The notes: generated by a model from the sequence alone, not told the origin. A stretch of DNA of 13,094 bases from Bacteroidetes bacterium QS_8_64_10 (GCA_003022505.1 PXTQ01000009.1:1-13094); one strand, 5' to 3'; positions 1 through 7,358 are shown, counted from the stretch's first letter. A program made the numbers and translations.

Positions 1-233
1 CGGCGGGTGCGCGTGGTAAGCGTGCTGCCGGCGGGCGCGCCGGTGTTACGGTAGCGGATTTGCACGTCGGCAGGCCGGGTGGTCTGCACCCAGACAGCGA
101 CGGCGCGATGCGTGCCGTAGCCGACCATGGGGCCGCTCTTGAGTGCGGCGTCCTGGGCAAAAGCAAGCGGCGCGGCGAGCGCCACACCCAGCGCGATCAG
201 CGCGTAACCGAGAAGCCGTTTCGAGAGAGGCAT
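1..233 (-). CDS. PhoD-like alkaline phosphatase, N-terminal fragment (runs off the window)
   Basis: Reading the minus strand from ATG at 233 gives an open frame that leaves the window after 77 codons. Residues 1-26 form a secretion signal: a basic start (MPLSKR), a hydrophobic stretch and an AFA cleavage site before QD. The mature part begins with SGPMVGYGTHRAVAVWVQT, which resembles the opening strand of the N-terminal beta domain of PhoD-family metallophosphoesterases in Bacteroidota-type bacteria (the SGPMxGY...WVQT pattern). These exported enzymes hydrolyse phosphomono- or diesters using Fe/Ca or other metals, but the catalytic metal ligands lie outside this window, so activity cannot be checked. 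No Shine-Dalgarno sequence precedes the start. A different secreted protein sharing this beta domain is possible. Confidence 0.6.
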   Translation of the reverse strand, partial: MPLSKRLLGYALIALGVALAAPLAFAQDAALKSGPMVGYGTHRAVAVWVQTTRPADVQIRYRNTGAPAGSTLTTRTR

Positions 234-476
234 AATCGACAGACGAAAATGAAAAGCTATTCGATGCACCTCAAGGTCGAGGCGAACGCGCTGTTAATGC
301 GAACTCCATTCGCCTTTCGTTTTGAGGCTTTGCTTGGCGGATAAACCCTCTGCGAGTTTCGGCTCTCACCGACTTTAGCTAACCGCTCACGCTTCAGAAG
401 GCAGCATAACCATCGCAGGCGTTTTACGCCACTCCGACGGCAGACGTTTACGGTTTCTTGTTCGCCTCGGCGAATG
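234..476. other. Gene-free gap between ribD end and phosphatase start
   Basis: About 240 bases with no convincing gene on either strand. It holds a stem-loop at 280-315 with perfect 7-base arms (AGGCGAA / TTCGCCT) and a smaller hairpin (TTCGC/GCGAA) just past the ribD stop. Neither is followed by a run of T, so I do not call a terminator. The promoter of the phosphatase gene should lie near 250-280 on the minus strand, but I see no clear -35/-10 pair. There is no FMN riboswitch core here. Confidence 0.4.
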
Positions 477-1515
477 TCACCCGCGCCGGTAGCCGCGAAA
501 CAGCATGTCATCACCGACCGGCTCCCAGCGCGCTTCCGCGAACGAGCGCGCCTCGGCCATCGCGCGAAGGCCCAGATCACCGACGGCGGGCGTGCCTTCG
601 CCCAGCAGCTTCGGAGCGAGAAACAGAAACACGCGGTCCGCCAGGTCTTGGTGCAGGAACGCCGTGGCGAGGCCCGGCCCGGCCTCTACCATCAGCGACT
701 GGAGGGGCCGGCTGCCCGCCGCGCCGCGCTCGCCCAGCCGGTTCAGCAGCGCTGCCAGGTCCAGGTGGCCGTCTTGTTCCGGCACGCGCACGATCTCGCC
801 GCCCGCTTCGCGCAACGTTTCAGCGTACGGCGGAGCGGATCGCTCGTCGCCGACGACGGCTGCCGTGTGCGCGACGTGATCGTCCGAGAAGAGGCGCAGG
901 TCGGGCGGGAGCGCACCACCGGTGCGGTCCAGCACCAGGCGAACGGGCTGCGGCCCCTCGGTTCGACGAACAGTGAGCCGCGGATCGTCGGCGCGGGCCG
1001 TGCCGCCCGGTGCGGGTCGCCACGCGCCCGTCGAGCGTTTGGGCTTGCTTGAGCGTAACGAGCGGGCGACCCGTCGTGGCGTGACAGGCAAACGCTTCGT
1101 TCAGGCGGCGGCACGCGCGTTCGAGCACGCCGGTTTTCGTTGCGACGCCCGCCGCGCGCAGCTTATCGAGTCCGCCGCCGGCTTCGACGTGCGGATCCGT
1201 CATGCCCACGACCACGCGCCCGATGCCTTTCTCTAAGATAAGCTCGGTACAGGGCGGCGTCTTGCCGTGATGCGCACACGGCTCCAGGTTGACGTAGAGC
1301 GTGGCGGCCTCCAGATCCGCTGCACCACCAGCGTCACGGAGCGCGTTTGCCTCGGCGTGCGGCTCGCCGTACCTTTCGTGAAACCCCTCGCCCAGCACCT
1401 CGCCGTCCGCGCTGACGAGCACCGCGCCGACCATTGGATTCGGGCTAACGCGCCCGGCCCCGCGCCGTGCCAGCTCCAGGCAGCGTCGCATGTGTCGCTC
1501 GTCCTGTTGGCTCAT
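477..1515 (-). pseudogene. ribD: Riboflavin biosynthesis deaminase/reductase RibD, broken by an internal frame-shifting deletion
   Basis: RibD deaminates diaminohydroxyphosphoribosylaminopyrimidine and then reduces the sugar with NADPH, the second and third steps of riboflavin synthesis. Residues 1 to about 145 are a complete zinc deaminase domain: SPNPMVGAV at 24-32, HAE at 53-55, and PCAHHGKTPPC with Cys80 and Cys89. The reductase domain starts normally (LKQAQTLDGRVATRT, to residue 169), but the frame then breaks near 1008. The other frame resumes at once with GGTARADDPRLTVR and continues through VEAGPGLATAFL to the stop at 477. By comparison with the family, about 26 residues (77-80 bases) are missing between the two halves. 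They include the WITGxxAR strand and HRLRA helix that help bind substrate and cofactor. The span is 1039 bases, not a multiple of three. Either a true pseudogene or an assembly/sequence error; the protein cannot be a working reductase as written. Confidence 0.85.
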
Positions 1516-1570
1516 GCTTTGTTCCAGTCGTCTTGCTTAGACGGCGTGCTTCCCCGCTATGCTGACACGA

Positions 1571-1653
1571 CGTATTGCGTGTTGCGTATTTCGTAAGGAT
1601 GCTTGCTTCCACCGCACCAGCTAAACCATTACGCAATACGCGAAATACGCATT
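1571..1653. repeat. Inverted cluster of CGTATTGCG / CGCAATACG words
   Basis: The plus strand shows CGTATTGCGTGTTGCGTATT at 1571-1590, ending TCGTA at 1595. After about 33 bases the complementary words follow at 1629-1653 (TTACGCAATACGCGAAATACG, then CATTA). The two clusters face each other and could pair imperfectly. The same words recur at 7301-7314, 7462-7475 and 13081-13094. They lie between the ribD start and the end of the 357-residue gene. Function unknown. Confidence 0.6.
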
Positions 1654-1670
1654 ATGCCGTTCTTTTCCGG

Positions 1671-1702
1671 CAACAACAAAAGCTGCTCGCTTCGGCGCAG
1701 CT
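1671..1702 (-). terminator. Rho-independent terminator of the 357-residue gene
   Basis: On the minus strand AGCTGC, a 10-base loop and GCAGCT are followed directly by TTTTGTTGTT. The 6-base stem touches the TGA stop at 1702-1704. The T tract is interrupted and the stem short, so it is a moderate-strength candidate. Confidence 0.5.
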
Positions 1703-2775
1703 CATTCCTCACGGGTAAAAATGTCCTGCGCGCTGACCTGTCGGGGGGCGGACGATTTTTCGTCATCGCTGGAAGACGAGCGACTGTCGCTCTTGCGCTT
1801 GCGAGAGCGCATCTTCGCCGCGTTGCCGCTATTCTCGCCACCATCCTCGGAGCGGGAGCGATGCGCGGCGTGACGCACCAGCGCGTGGGTGCGCGGTACC
1901 ACCATGTCGATGCGTTCGGCCGTGCCGAGGTGAGTGCGCACGGCCTCCGCATCGGCGCTCGACGGCAGCGTCAGGTCCGCCGCGTAGCCGGGGGGCACGA
2001 CGGCACCCATCGGGCGCATCCAGGAGCCGGCCTCCACGCGCTCCACATAGAGCACCAGCGGCCCCTCGTTGGCGATGCGCAAGCGCCCGTCGGTCACGCT
2101 CACGTCGAGGCCGGCCTGCCGCCCGTCGCCCACGCCGTACGGCTCCACGGGCGCGCTCATGCCGCGCGGATTGGCGAAGGCGTCCACGATCTCCACGAAC
2201 TGGCTCGAATAGTCTTTCAGGTAGCCGCAATAGCTGCGCGTCTCGCCGCCGGTGGTCACTTCCACCACGACCTGCGAGAACAGGTGCTTTTCCAGGAGCG
2301 GGTCGTAGGCGTTTCCGGCCTGCCCGACGATCTCGCTGGAGAGCGACTTGAGTTGTTGCTCCTGCGAACTAAGAACGGCAGCACCGGGGGCGCGCGTTTC
2401 GGCCGTCCCGATAATGAGGCTCACGGCCTGCACGAGCGCATCCCGCACCATGCCGATCCAGTTGCGCAGGCGTCGCCGCATTCGTCGCACGGCGCTCGGA
2501 TGCGTCGTCTCCTTGATGGCCTGCCGCCGCCGTCGCCGCTCCTCGTCGGTCAGGCCGCGCGCGTAGCGATAGAGCGCCTCCATCGCCCCGTACTGCTCCT
2601 TGTAGAAGATAAACGACCGCTCCTGATGCCCTTCACGCGCTACGATGGGATCGACGTAGGTAACTTCCAGCCCGGTGGGTTGCACGTCGGCCTTGCCCCA
2701 GGAGAGATCGCCGCCCTTCTCAGCAATCGTGACGTGGAACGCCTCGAAGTCCCTCCGTGGCGCGTGTTCGTGCAA
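1702..2775 (-). CDS. Conserved-looking hypothetical protein, 357 residues, basic/serine-rich tail
   Basis: I do not recognise the family. Residues 14-60 look like beta strands (LSWGKADVQPTGLEVTYVDP, then RSFIFYKEQY). Residues 75-105 are very basic (DEERRRRRQAIKE, RRMRRRLRNW) and lead into a hydrophobic or amphipathic helix at 106-123 (WIGMVRDALVQAVSLIIG) that could lie on or in the membrane. Residues 168-200 contain a strand pattern (SYCGYLKDYSSQFVEIVDAF) loosely like Sm-type small beta barrels, and 225-270 more strands. The last 55 residues are low-complexity and charged (MRSRKRKSDSRSSSSDDEK), probably disordered. No ATG exists after the upstream in-frame stop, so translation would start at TTG 2775 or a later GTG; the true N-terminus is uncertain. 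The gene diverges from the symporter, and its leader carries A/C-rich words also found before lysS. No catalytic motif is visible. Confidence 0.8.
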   Translation of the reverse strand: MHEHAPRRDFEAFHVTIAEKGGDLSWGKADVQPTGLEVTYVDPIVAREGHQERSFIFYKEQYGAMEALYRYARGLTDEERRRRRQAIKETTHPSAVRRMRRRLRNWIGMVRDALVQAVSLIIGTAETRAPGAAVLSSQEQQLKSLSSEIVGQAGNAYDPLLEKHLFSQVVVEVTTGGETRSYCGYLKDYSSQFVEIVDAFANPRGMSAPVEPYGVGDGRQAGLDVSVTDGRLRIANEGPLVLYVERVEAGSWMRPMGAVVPPGYAADLTLPSSADAEAVRTHLGTAERIDMVVPRTHALVRHAAHRSRSEDGGENSGNAAKMRSRKRKSDSRSSSSDDEKSSAPRQVSAQDIFTREE

Positions 2776-2886
2776 CGCAGCAGGTGGGGCGGTTGGTTTC
2801 TGGTTGGCCGGTTATCCGTTCGCGTCTTTCCCCAATCGATTGAAACCGCAGACCACGAACCGCACACCACCGAACCAGACGTTTTC

Positions 2887-2915
2887 TTGTCGTTCGGGGC
2901 GGCGCGTCCTATCTT
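2887..2915 (+). promoter_or_regulatory. Candidate promoter for the sodium:solute symporter
   Basis: TTGTCG (2887-2892), a 17-base spacer and TATCTT (2910-2915) give a good housekeeping-type promoter. Transcription would start near 2922, leaving about 85 bases before the ATG at 3007. The sequence GTCCTATC around the -10 recurs at the lysS promoter candidate. No experimental support. Confidence 0.4.
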
Positions 2916-3006
2916 ACTGATGCGAACATGGCCTACTACTACATTTTCTCACGGCTCGGTATGTTCGGCTCAGTAAGCGCACGCCCGGCGTAACAGGTCT
3001 CCGCTC

Positions 3007-4944
3007 ATGATCGATCTGCTGATCGTTCTGGCTTTCGTGGTCTACGCCGTCGTCAACGGTCTGCGGGCGCGCCAGAAAGCTTCTGAAAACCTCAACGAGT
3101 ATTTCCTCGCCGGCCAGAGCATCGAAGGCTGGCGGGCGGGCTTCTCGATGGCCGCCACGCAGTTCGCCGCCGACACGCCGCTGCTGGTGACGGGCCTTAT
3201 CGCCACCGGCGGCATCTTCCGGCTCTGGCGCCTCTGGATCTACGGGCTGGCCTTCCTGCTGATGGCGTTCGTCTTTGCCGTCGGCTGGCGGCGCTCCGGC
3301 ATCCTCACCGACGCCGAGCTGACCGAGATTCGCTACAGCGGGCGCGGCGTCCTTCCGCTGCGCGTCCTGAAAGCGGTGTACTACGGCACGGTGATTAATT
3401 GCGTGGTGATGGCGATGGTGCTGGTGGCGGCCATCCGCATCGCGGAGGTCTTTCTGCCGTGGAACGCCTGGCTGCCGGGCACCCTCTACGAGCCGGTGCT
3501 CGCCTTCGTGCAGACCGTCGGTCTCCAGCTGGGCGAGAGCGTGACGGACCTCTCCACCACCGTCGCCACGACGAACGACCTCATCAGCATCCTCGTCATT
3601 CTCATTTTTACCGCGCTCTACTCGATGACCGGCGGCCTGCGCTCCGTCGTGGCGACCGACGTGATGCAGTTCTCGCTGGCGATGGTCGGGACGTTCATCT
3701 ACGGCTGGATCGTGGTCAACGAAGCGGGTGGGTTGGGCGGTCTCACGGAGCGCGTGGTGGACCTCTACGGGCGCGCTCGGGCCAGCGATATGCTTTCCTA
3801 CGGACCGCCGGAACTTTCGGGAGAGGCGCTCCTGCCGTTTCTGACGATTATCGGCCTGCAATGGTTTTTCCAGATGAACGCCGACGGGACGGGCTATCTC
3901 GCCCAGCGCTCGATGGCCTGCAAAACAAACCGTGACGCGCGCGTGGCCGGCGTCGTCTTCGCGTGGGCACAGATTCTTTTCCGCAGCCTCATCTGGCTCC
4001 TGATCGGCGTCGGGCTGCTCGTGCTCTACCCGTTCTCCCCGGAGGAGGCCGAGATGGCCAGCTTTGCCGCCGAGCGCGAGGTGCTCTTTGTCACCGGCGT
4101 GGAGGAACTGCTGCCGCCGGGCGTGCGCGGCCTCATGCTGGTGGGCCTTCTTGCGGCGCTGGCCTCCACCATCGACACGCACCTCAACTGGGGCGCCTCC
4201 TACTGGTCGAACGACATCTACCAGCGCCTCATCTGCAGGCGATGGATGGGGCGCGAGGCCACCAGCACCGAACTGGTCGTGGCCGCGCGCATCTCGAATG
4301 TGCTCATCCTGGTGATTGCGCTGGCGGTGATGGCGAATCTGGAATCGATCCAGACGGCCTGGTTCCTGTCGCTTCTCTTCGGCGCGGGAATGGGGGCAGT
4401 GCTGGTGCTGCGCTGGCTCTGGGAGCGGATCAACCTGTGGTCGGAGATCGCCGCCATCGCCACTTCGCTCATCACCGCGCCGCTCCTCCTGTGGTTTTTA
4501 GGAACGGGAAAGGACCTGGAGTGGGTGCGCCTCGGCACGATGGCGCTCACGACAACCGTCGCCGCCGTCGGCATCACGTTCGTCACGCCCGCGACGGACG
4601 AGGACGTGCTACGCCGTTTTTACGAGCGCGTGCGTCCGCTGGGCTTCTGGCGAAAGACGGCCCGCGCCTTCGGCCATTCCCCCACAGCCCCGCGCCGTGC
4701 GCTCGCCCGCCGCCTGCGGGCAATGACGCTGACGGCCCTCTCGCTTTTTTTCCTGCTGATCGGCCTGGGGCGCCTCCTGATCCCTCCGCCCGGAGCCTCG
4801 CTCATCTGGACGTGGGGCTGCGTTCTGGTCGGCCTGGTGCTCATTCCCTTCTGGTGGCGCGATGCTCTTCTGCGCGACGACCTCCTCGTCGCCCGTACCA
4901 AGGAGGACGCGGAACGGGACCGGGACGAAAAAAGCGCGGCGTAA
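3007..4944 (+). CDS. Sodium:solute symporter (SSS/SLC5 family) integral membrane protein
   Basis: A 645-residue polytopic inner-membrane protein that should couple sodium entry to uptake of an organic solute. It starts directly with a first helix (residues 2-20) and the family's cytoplasmic ASENLNEYFLAGQSI loop. Next comes the unwound helix with AATQFAADTPLLV (50-62), part of the LeuT-fold substrate/sodium core. Further family marks are GYLAQRSMACKTNRDAR (about 295-311), YWSNDIYQRLI (about 398-408) and WERINLWSEIAA later. I count roughly 13-15 hydrophobic helices, the last two near 575-617, followed by a charged cytoplasmic tail (EDAERDRDEKSAA). Length is within the normal range, and the frame is intact. 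Start context is a weak AGG 9 bases upstream. The substrate cannot be told from sequence; sugar, amino acid or carboxylate are all possible. Neighbours give no metabolic clue. Confidence 0.93.
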   Translation: MIDLLIVLAFVVYAVVNGLRARQKASENLNEYFLAGQSIEGWRAGFSMAATQFAADTPLLVTGLIATGGIFRLWRLWIYGLAFLLMAFVFAVGWRRSGILTDAELTEIRYSGRGVLPLRVLKAVYYGTVINCVVMAMVLVAAIRIAEVFLPWNAWLPGTLYEPVLAFVQTVGLQLGESVTDLSTTVATTNDLISILVILIFTALYSMTGGLRSVVATDVMQFSLAMVGTFIYGWIVVNEAGGLGGLTERVVDLYGRARASDMLSYGPPELSGEALLPFLTIIGLQWFFQMNADGTGYLAQRSMACKTNRDARVAGVVFAWAQILFRSLIWLLIGVGLLVLYPFSPEEAEMASFAAEREVLFVTGVEELLPPGVRGLMLVGLLAALASTIDTHLNWGASYWSNDIYQRLICRRWMGREATSTELVVAARISNVLILVIALAVMANLESIQTAWFLSLLFGAGMGAVLVLRWLWERINLWSEIAAIATSLITAPLLLWFLGTGKDLEWVRLGTMALTTTVAAVGITFVTPATDEDVLRRFYERVRPLGFWRKTARAFGHSPTAPRRALARRLRAMTLTALSLFFLLIGLGRLLIPPPGASLIWTWGCVLVGLVLIPFWWRDALLRDDLLVARTKEDAERDRDEKSAA

Positions 4945-4963
4945 AAAAGCGGAAAATCGTCAG

Positions 4964-5026
4964 CGGGCCGGGCAACGATGGCGTGCTGGCCCGTTTGTAC
5001 TCCCCCAGCAGTACGCGCACAAACGG
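4964..5026 (+). promoter_or_regulatory. Two overlapping hairpins in the leader between symporter and 192-residue gene
   Basis: Hairpin A pairs CGGGCC (4964-4969) with GGCCCG (4988-4993). Hairpin B pairs CCGTTTGT (4991-4998) with ACAAACGG (5019-5026). They share bases 4991-4993, so both full stems cannot form together. Neither has a T tract. The arrangement resembles a switchable leader or a weak readthrough terminator before the gene at 5047, but this is inference from base pairing alone. Confidence 0.4.
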
Positions 5027-5046
5027 ATCGTTGACCGAGGGCAACT

Positions 5047-5625
5047 ATGGCAGAAGAAAAGCAGGCCCCGTCGCAGGAGCTTGCCACGCAGTTTACGTCG
5101 TTCGCCACGCTCGGCGTGATGGGCACCACGCAGGAGCTGGCGCGCGCGGTGCTTCAGACCGTCGATGAGGCCGACCCGGAGCTGGTGGCCGAGGAGACGC
5201 TTTGCCTCGTGGCGATGGCGACGTCGCGCGCCGCCGCGGTGGGCCTCGAAGATCACCCGGAGGTTGCTCGCACCGTGACGCCCGTGCTGCGAGAGTTGCC
5301 CTTTTCGTACCGCGACTACCTGGTGGGCAACGCCATGATCGCGGAGAAAGACACCTCGCTTCTGGACGCCAACGAGGAGGTCTACCGCCGCCTCACGCGC
5401 AAGCAGGAGTTCTACGAGGTGCACCTGCCGGAGGGGCAGTTTCCGGGCGAGCACGCCCTGAACGAGAAGATGGCGCTGTGGATGGGGCGCGTCAGTCCGC
5501 CCAAGCTGCCTCGCTCGCCGGAAGAGCACCTGGAGGAGCTGGACCTCGTGCCGATGCTCCTGACGCACCTGAAGCTGATCCTGGCCTTCGCGCGGCGCGG
5601 CGAAGCGCCCGGCGGCTCGCAGTGA
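5047..5625 (+). CDS. Hypothetical protein, 192 residues, soluble and mostly helical
   Basis: I do not recognise the family. There is no signal peptide, membrane helix or metal-binding cluster. The protein looks largely alpha-helical and acidic, for example ELARAVLQTVDEADPELVAE (30-49) and NEEVYRRLTRKQEFYEVHLP near the middle. A helix near 170-183 (LVPMLLTHLKLILAFARR) is amphipathic, and the tail RRGEAPGGSQ is flexible. The ATG is preceded by GAGG at 6 bases, one of the few Shine-Dalgarno-like sites in the window. It follows the symporter by 102 bases on the same strand, so it may be partly co-transcribed through the hairpin leader. It converges on lysS, whose stop lies 40 bases away. Codon use (strong third-position GC) matches its neighbours, so it is a real gene. 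Confidence 0.8.
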   Translation: MAEEKQAPSQELATQFTSFATLGVMGTTQELARAVLQTVDEADPELVAEETLCLVAMATSRAAAVGLEDHPEVARTVTPVLRELPFSYRDYLVGNAMIAEKDTSLLDANEEVYRRLTRKQEFYEVHLPEGQFPGEHALNEKMALWMGRVSPPKLPRSPEEHLEELDLVPMLLTHLKLILAFARRGEAPGGSQ

Positions 5626-5665
5626 TGCTCCTCTTTTGCGGTCATCACTGCAATTCATCACGCGC

Positions 5666-7183
5666 CTACTCGGGCGCGTCCGATTCGGGCCGGAGCAGCG
5701 GAAACAGGATCACGTCGCGGATGGAGCGCTGATCGGTCATGAGCATCGCGAGGCGGTCGATGCCGATGCCCAGGCCGGCGGCGGGCGGCATGCCGTACTC
5801 CAGGGCGCGCAGGTAATCCTCGTCGATGGGCGCGGCTTCGCCGTCGCCCTCGGCGCGGAGGCGGGCCTGCTCCTCGAAGCGCGCGCGCTGGTCGTCCGGG
5901 TCGTTCAGTTCGCTGAAGGCATTGCACAGTTCGTTTCCGGCCACGATCAGCTCGAAGCGCTCCACCAGCCCCTCCTTGTCGGGATGCTTCTTCGCCAGCG
6001 GGCTAAGCTCGACGGGGTAGTCGGTGATGAACGTCGGCTGCGTGAGATTCGGCTCAACGGTCTCGCTAAAGATTTCGTCGATCAGCTTGCCTTTGCCCAT
6101 CGCCTCGTCGATCTCCAGGTTGAGCTCGCGGGCCACGTCTCTCAACTCGCCTTCGTTCATGCCGTAGCAGTCGCGCCCGGTGTGCTCCTCGATGGCCTCG
6201 AACAACGGCAGGCGGCGAAACGGCGGTGCCAGCGCGATGTCCTCGCCGTCAAATGTGATCGTCGTCCCGCCGTGCAGCTTCGTGGCGAGACGGGCGAACA
6301 GCTTTTCGGTCAGCTCCATCATCCACCGGTAGTCTTTATAGGCCACGTACAACTCCATCATCGTAAACTCCGGGTTGTGGAACCGGCTCAGGCCCTCGTT
6401 GCGGAAGTCTTTGGCGATCTCGTAGACGCCTTCCAGCCCGCCGACGAGGAGGCGCTTGAGGTATAGCTCGTCGGCGATGCGCAGGTACAGCTTCATGTCG
6501 AGCGCGTTGTGATGCGTCGTGAACGGGCGGGCCGTGGCGCCGCCGTAGACGGGCTGAAGGGCCGGCGTCTCCACCTCCAGGAAGTCGCGCTCGTTCAGGA
6601 AGTCGCGCATCTCCGACAGCAGTTGCGCGCGCCGGCGGAAGACCTCGCGCACGTCGGGATTCACGATGAGGTCCACATAGCGCTGCCGGTAGCGCAGCTC
6701 CTTGTCGGTCACCTCGTTAAACGTCTCGCCCTCCTTTTCTTTAGGCGTAGGCAGCGGGCGAAGCGCCTTCGAGAGCAGCTTGAACGTATCGGAGGCGCGC
6801 ACCGTCACCTCGCCCATGTTCGTGCGGAAGACGTGGCCGCGCACGCCCACGAGGTCGCCGATGTCGAGGTGCTGCCCCACGAGCTTGTCGTAAACGCCCT
6901 CCGGCAGGTCGCCCTTGCGCACGTAAGCCTGCACGGTGCCGCTCTCGTCCTGCACGTCCATAAACGCGGAACCGCCCATGACGCGCAGGCTGCGGATGCG
7001 TCCGGCGATGGAGACGTTCATGCGCTCGCCCTCGTCGGGATCGCGGCGCTCGTCGTCAAACTCGTCAAGGATGTCAGCGGCGTGGGCCGTCACGTCCCAC
7101 TTGTGCGGATACGGCTCGACGCCCATTTCTTCGAGCGACTGGCGGGCGTCGCGGCGGATGCGTTCTTGCTCGCTACGGGACAT
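5666..7183 (-). CDS. lysS: Lysyl-tRNA synthetase, class II
   Basis: Charges tRNA-Lys with lysine using ATP, in the cytoplasm. The 505 residues match the usual bacterial length. An N-terminal OB-fold anticodon-binding domain covers about 55-150 (VSIAGRIRSLRVMGGSAFMD). The catalytic domain carries class-II motif 1 (VETPALQPVYGGATARPF), motif 2 (FRNEGLSRFHNPEFTMMELY, about 265-285) with its ATP-binding arginine, and motif 3 (GLGIGIDRLAMLM, about 470-482). ELCNAFSELNDP, which helps bind lysine, is present. Start is ATG at 7183; it is preceded by a 47-base A/C-rich leader with no Shine-Dalgarno site. The gene is monocistronic here: it converges on the 192-residue gene and its promoter faces a long gap. 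A GC-rich hairpin (CGCGCC/GGCGCG) overlaps the stop but lacks a T tract. Confidence 0.97.
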   Translation of the reverse strand: MSRSEQERIRRDARQSLEEMGVEPYPHKWDVTAHAADILDEFDDERRDPDEGERMNVSIAGRIRSLRVMGGSAFMDVQDESGTVQAYVRKGDLPEGVYDKLVGQHLDIGDLVGVRGHVFRTNMGEVTVRASDTFKLLSKALRPLPTPKEKEGETFNEVTDKELRYRQRYVDLIVNPDVREVFRRRAQLLSEMRDFLNERDFLEVETPALQPVYGGATARPFTTHHNALDMKLYLRIADELYLKRLLVGGLEGVYEIAKDFRNEGLSRFHNPEFTMMELYVAYKDYRWMMELTEKLFARLATKLHGGTTITFDGEDIALAPPFRRLPLFEAIEEHTGRDCYGMNEGELRDVARELNLEIDEAMGKGKLIDEIFSETVEPNLTQPTFITDYPVELSPLAKKHPDKEGLVERFELIVAGNELCNAFSELNDPDDQRARFEEQARLRAEGDGEAAPIDEDYLRALEYGMPPAAGLGIGIDRLAMLMTDQRSIRDVILFPLLRPESDAPE

Positions 7184-7230
7184 GGTTGGCGGTTGGCCGG
7201 TTTACGGTTGGGCAGTTGGCGGTTCGGTTT
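7184..7230 (-). repeat. A/C-rich degenerate word array forming the lysS leader
   Basis: On the plus strand this is a string of GGTTGGC-like words (GGTTGGCGGTTGGCCGGTTT, then ACGGTTGGGCAGTTGGCGG). On the lysS strand it therefore reads as repeated CCAACCG/AACCGCC directly up to the start codon. The 12-mer GGTTGGCCGGTT at 7191-7202 is repeated exactly at 2802-2813, before the 357-residue gene. It is G-poor on the coding strand and so should be unstructured in the mRNA. Confidence 0.6.
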
Positions 7231-7238
7231 GTACTGAA

Positions 7239-7275
7239 GGATAGGACGGCACAACATGCATTGCGTAACGCATGT
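7239..7275 (-). promoter_or_regulatory. lysS promoter candidate with a 22-base palindrome over the -35 region
   Basis: On the minus strand TATCCT (7244-7239) is a plausible -10, sitting in GTCCTATCCTTC, much like the symporter promoter's GTCCTATCTTAC. Immediately upstream lies an interrupted palindrome, ACATGC...GCATGT (7254-7275), with TT/AA also symmetric inside. The -35 would fall within it (TTACGC, 19 bases from the -10). The position suits an operator for a dimeric regulator, but none is identified. Confidence 0.35.
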
Positions 7276-7358
7276 CGCGCAAGCATGCTCGTTTTTACGG
7301 AATACGCAATACGGTGGAGGGCCTATTGGGTGTTATTAGCGAAAGCCTCCATTTTGTC

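Noticed and set aside
234..470. FMN riboswitch linked to ribD
   Set aside because: The conserved FMN core is absent, and the segment is downstream of ribD; the true ribD upstream region (1516-1620) also lacks it.
1603..2976. Long plus-strand open frame opposite the 357-residue gene
   Set aside because: His/Arg/Ala-rich shadow that also crosses a terminator, word repeats and the divergent promoter. The minus-strand product has sensible strand/helix patterning, and a terminator follows it.
2914..4182. Long minus-strand open frame opposite the symporter
   Set aside because: Codon-phase shadow in GC-rich DNA; product is His/Arg/Asp-rich and featureless, whereas the plus strand encodes clear SSS motifs.
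7184..7260. T-box or lysine riboswitch controlling lysS
   Set aside because: No T-box consensus or lysine aptamer is seen; the leader is a low-complexity A/C-rich string. None precedes dapB or dapA either.
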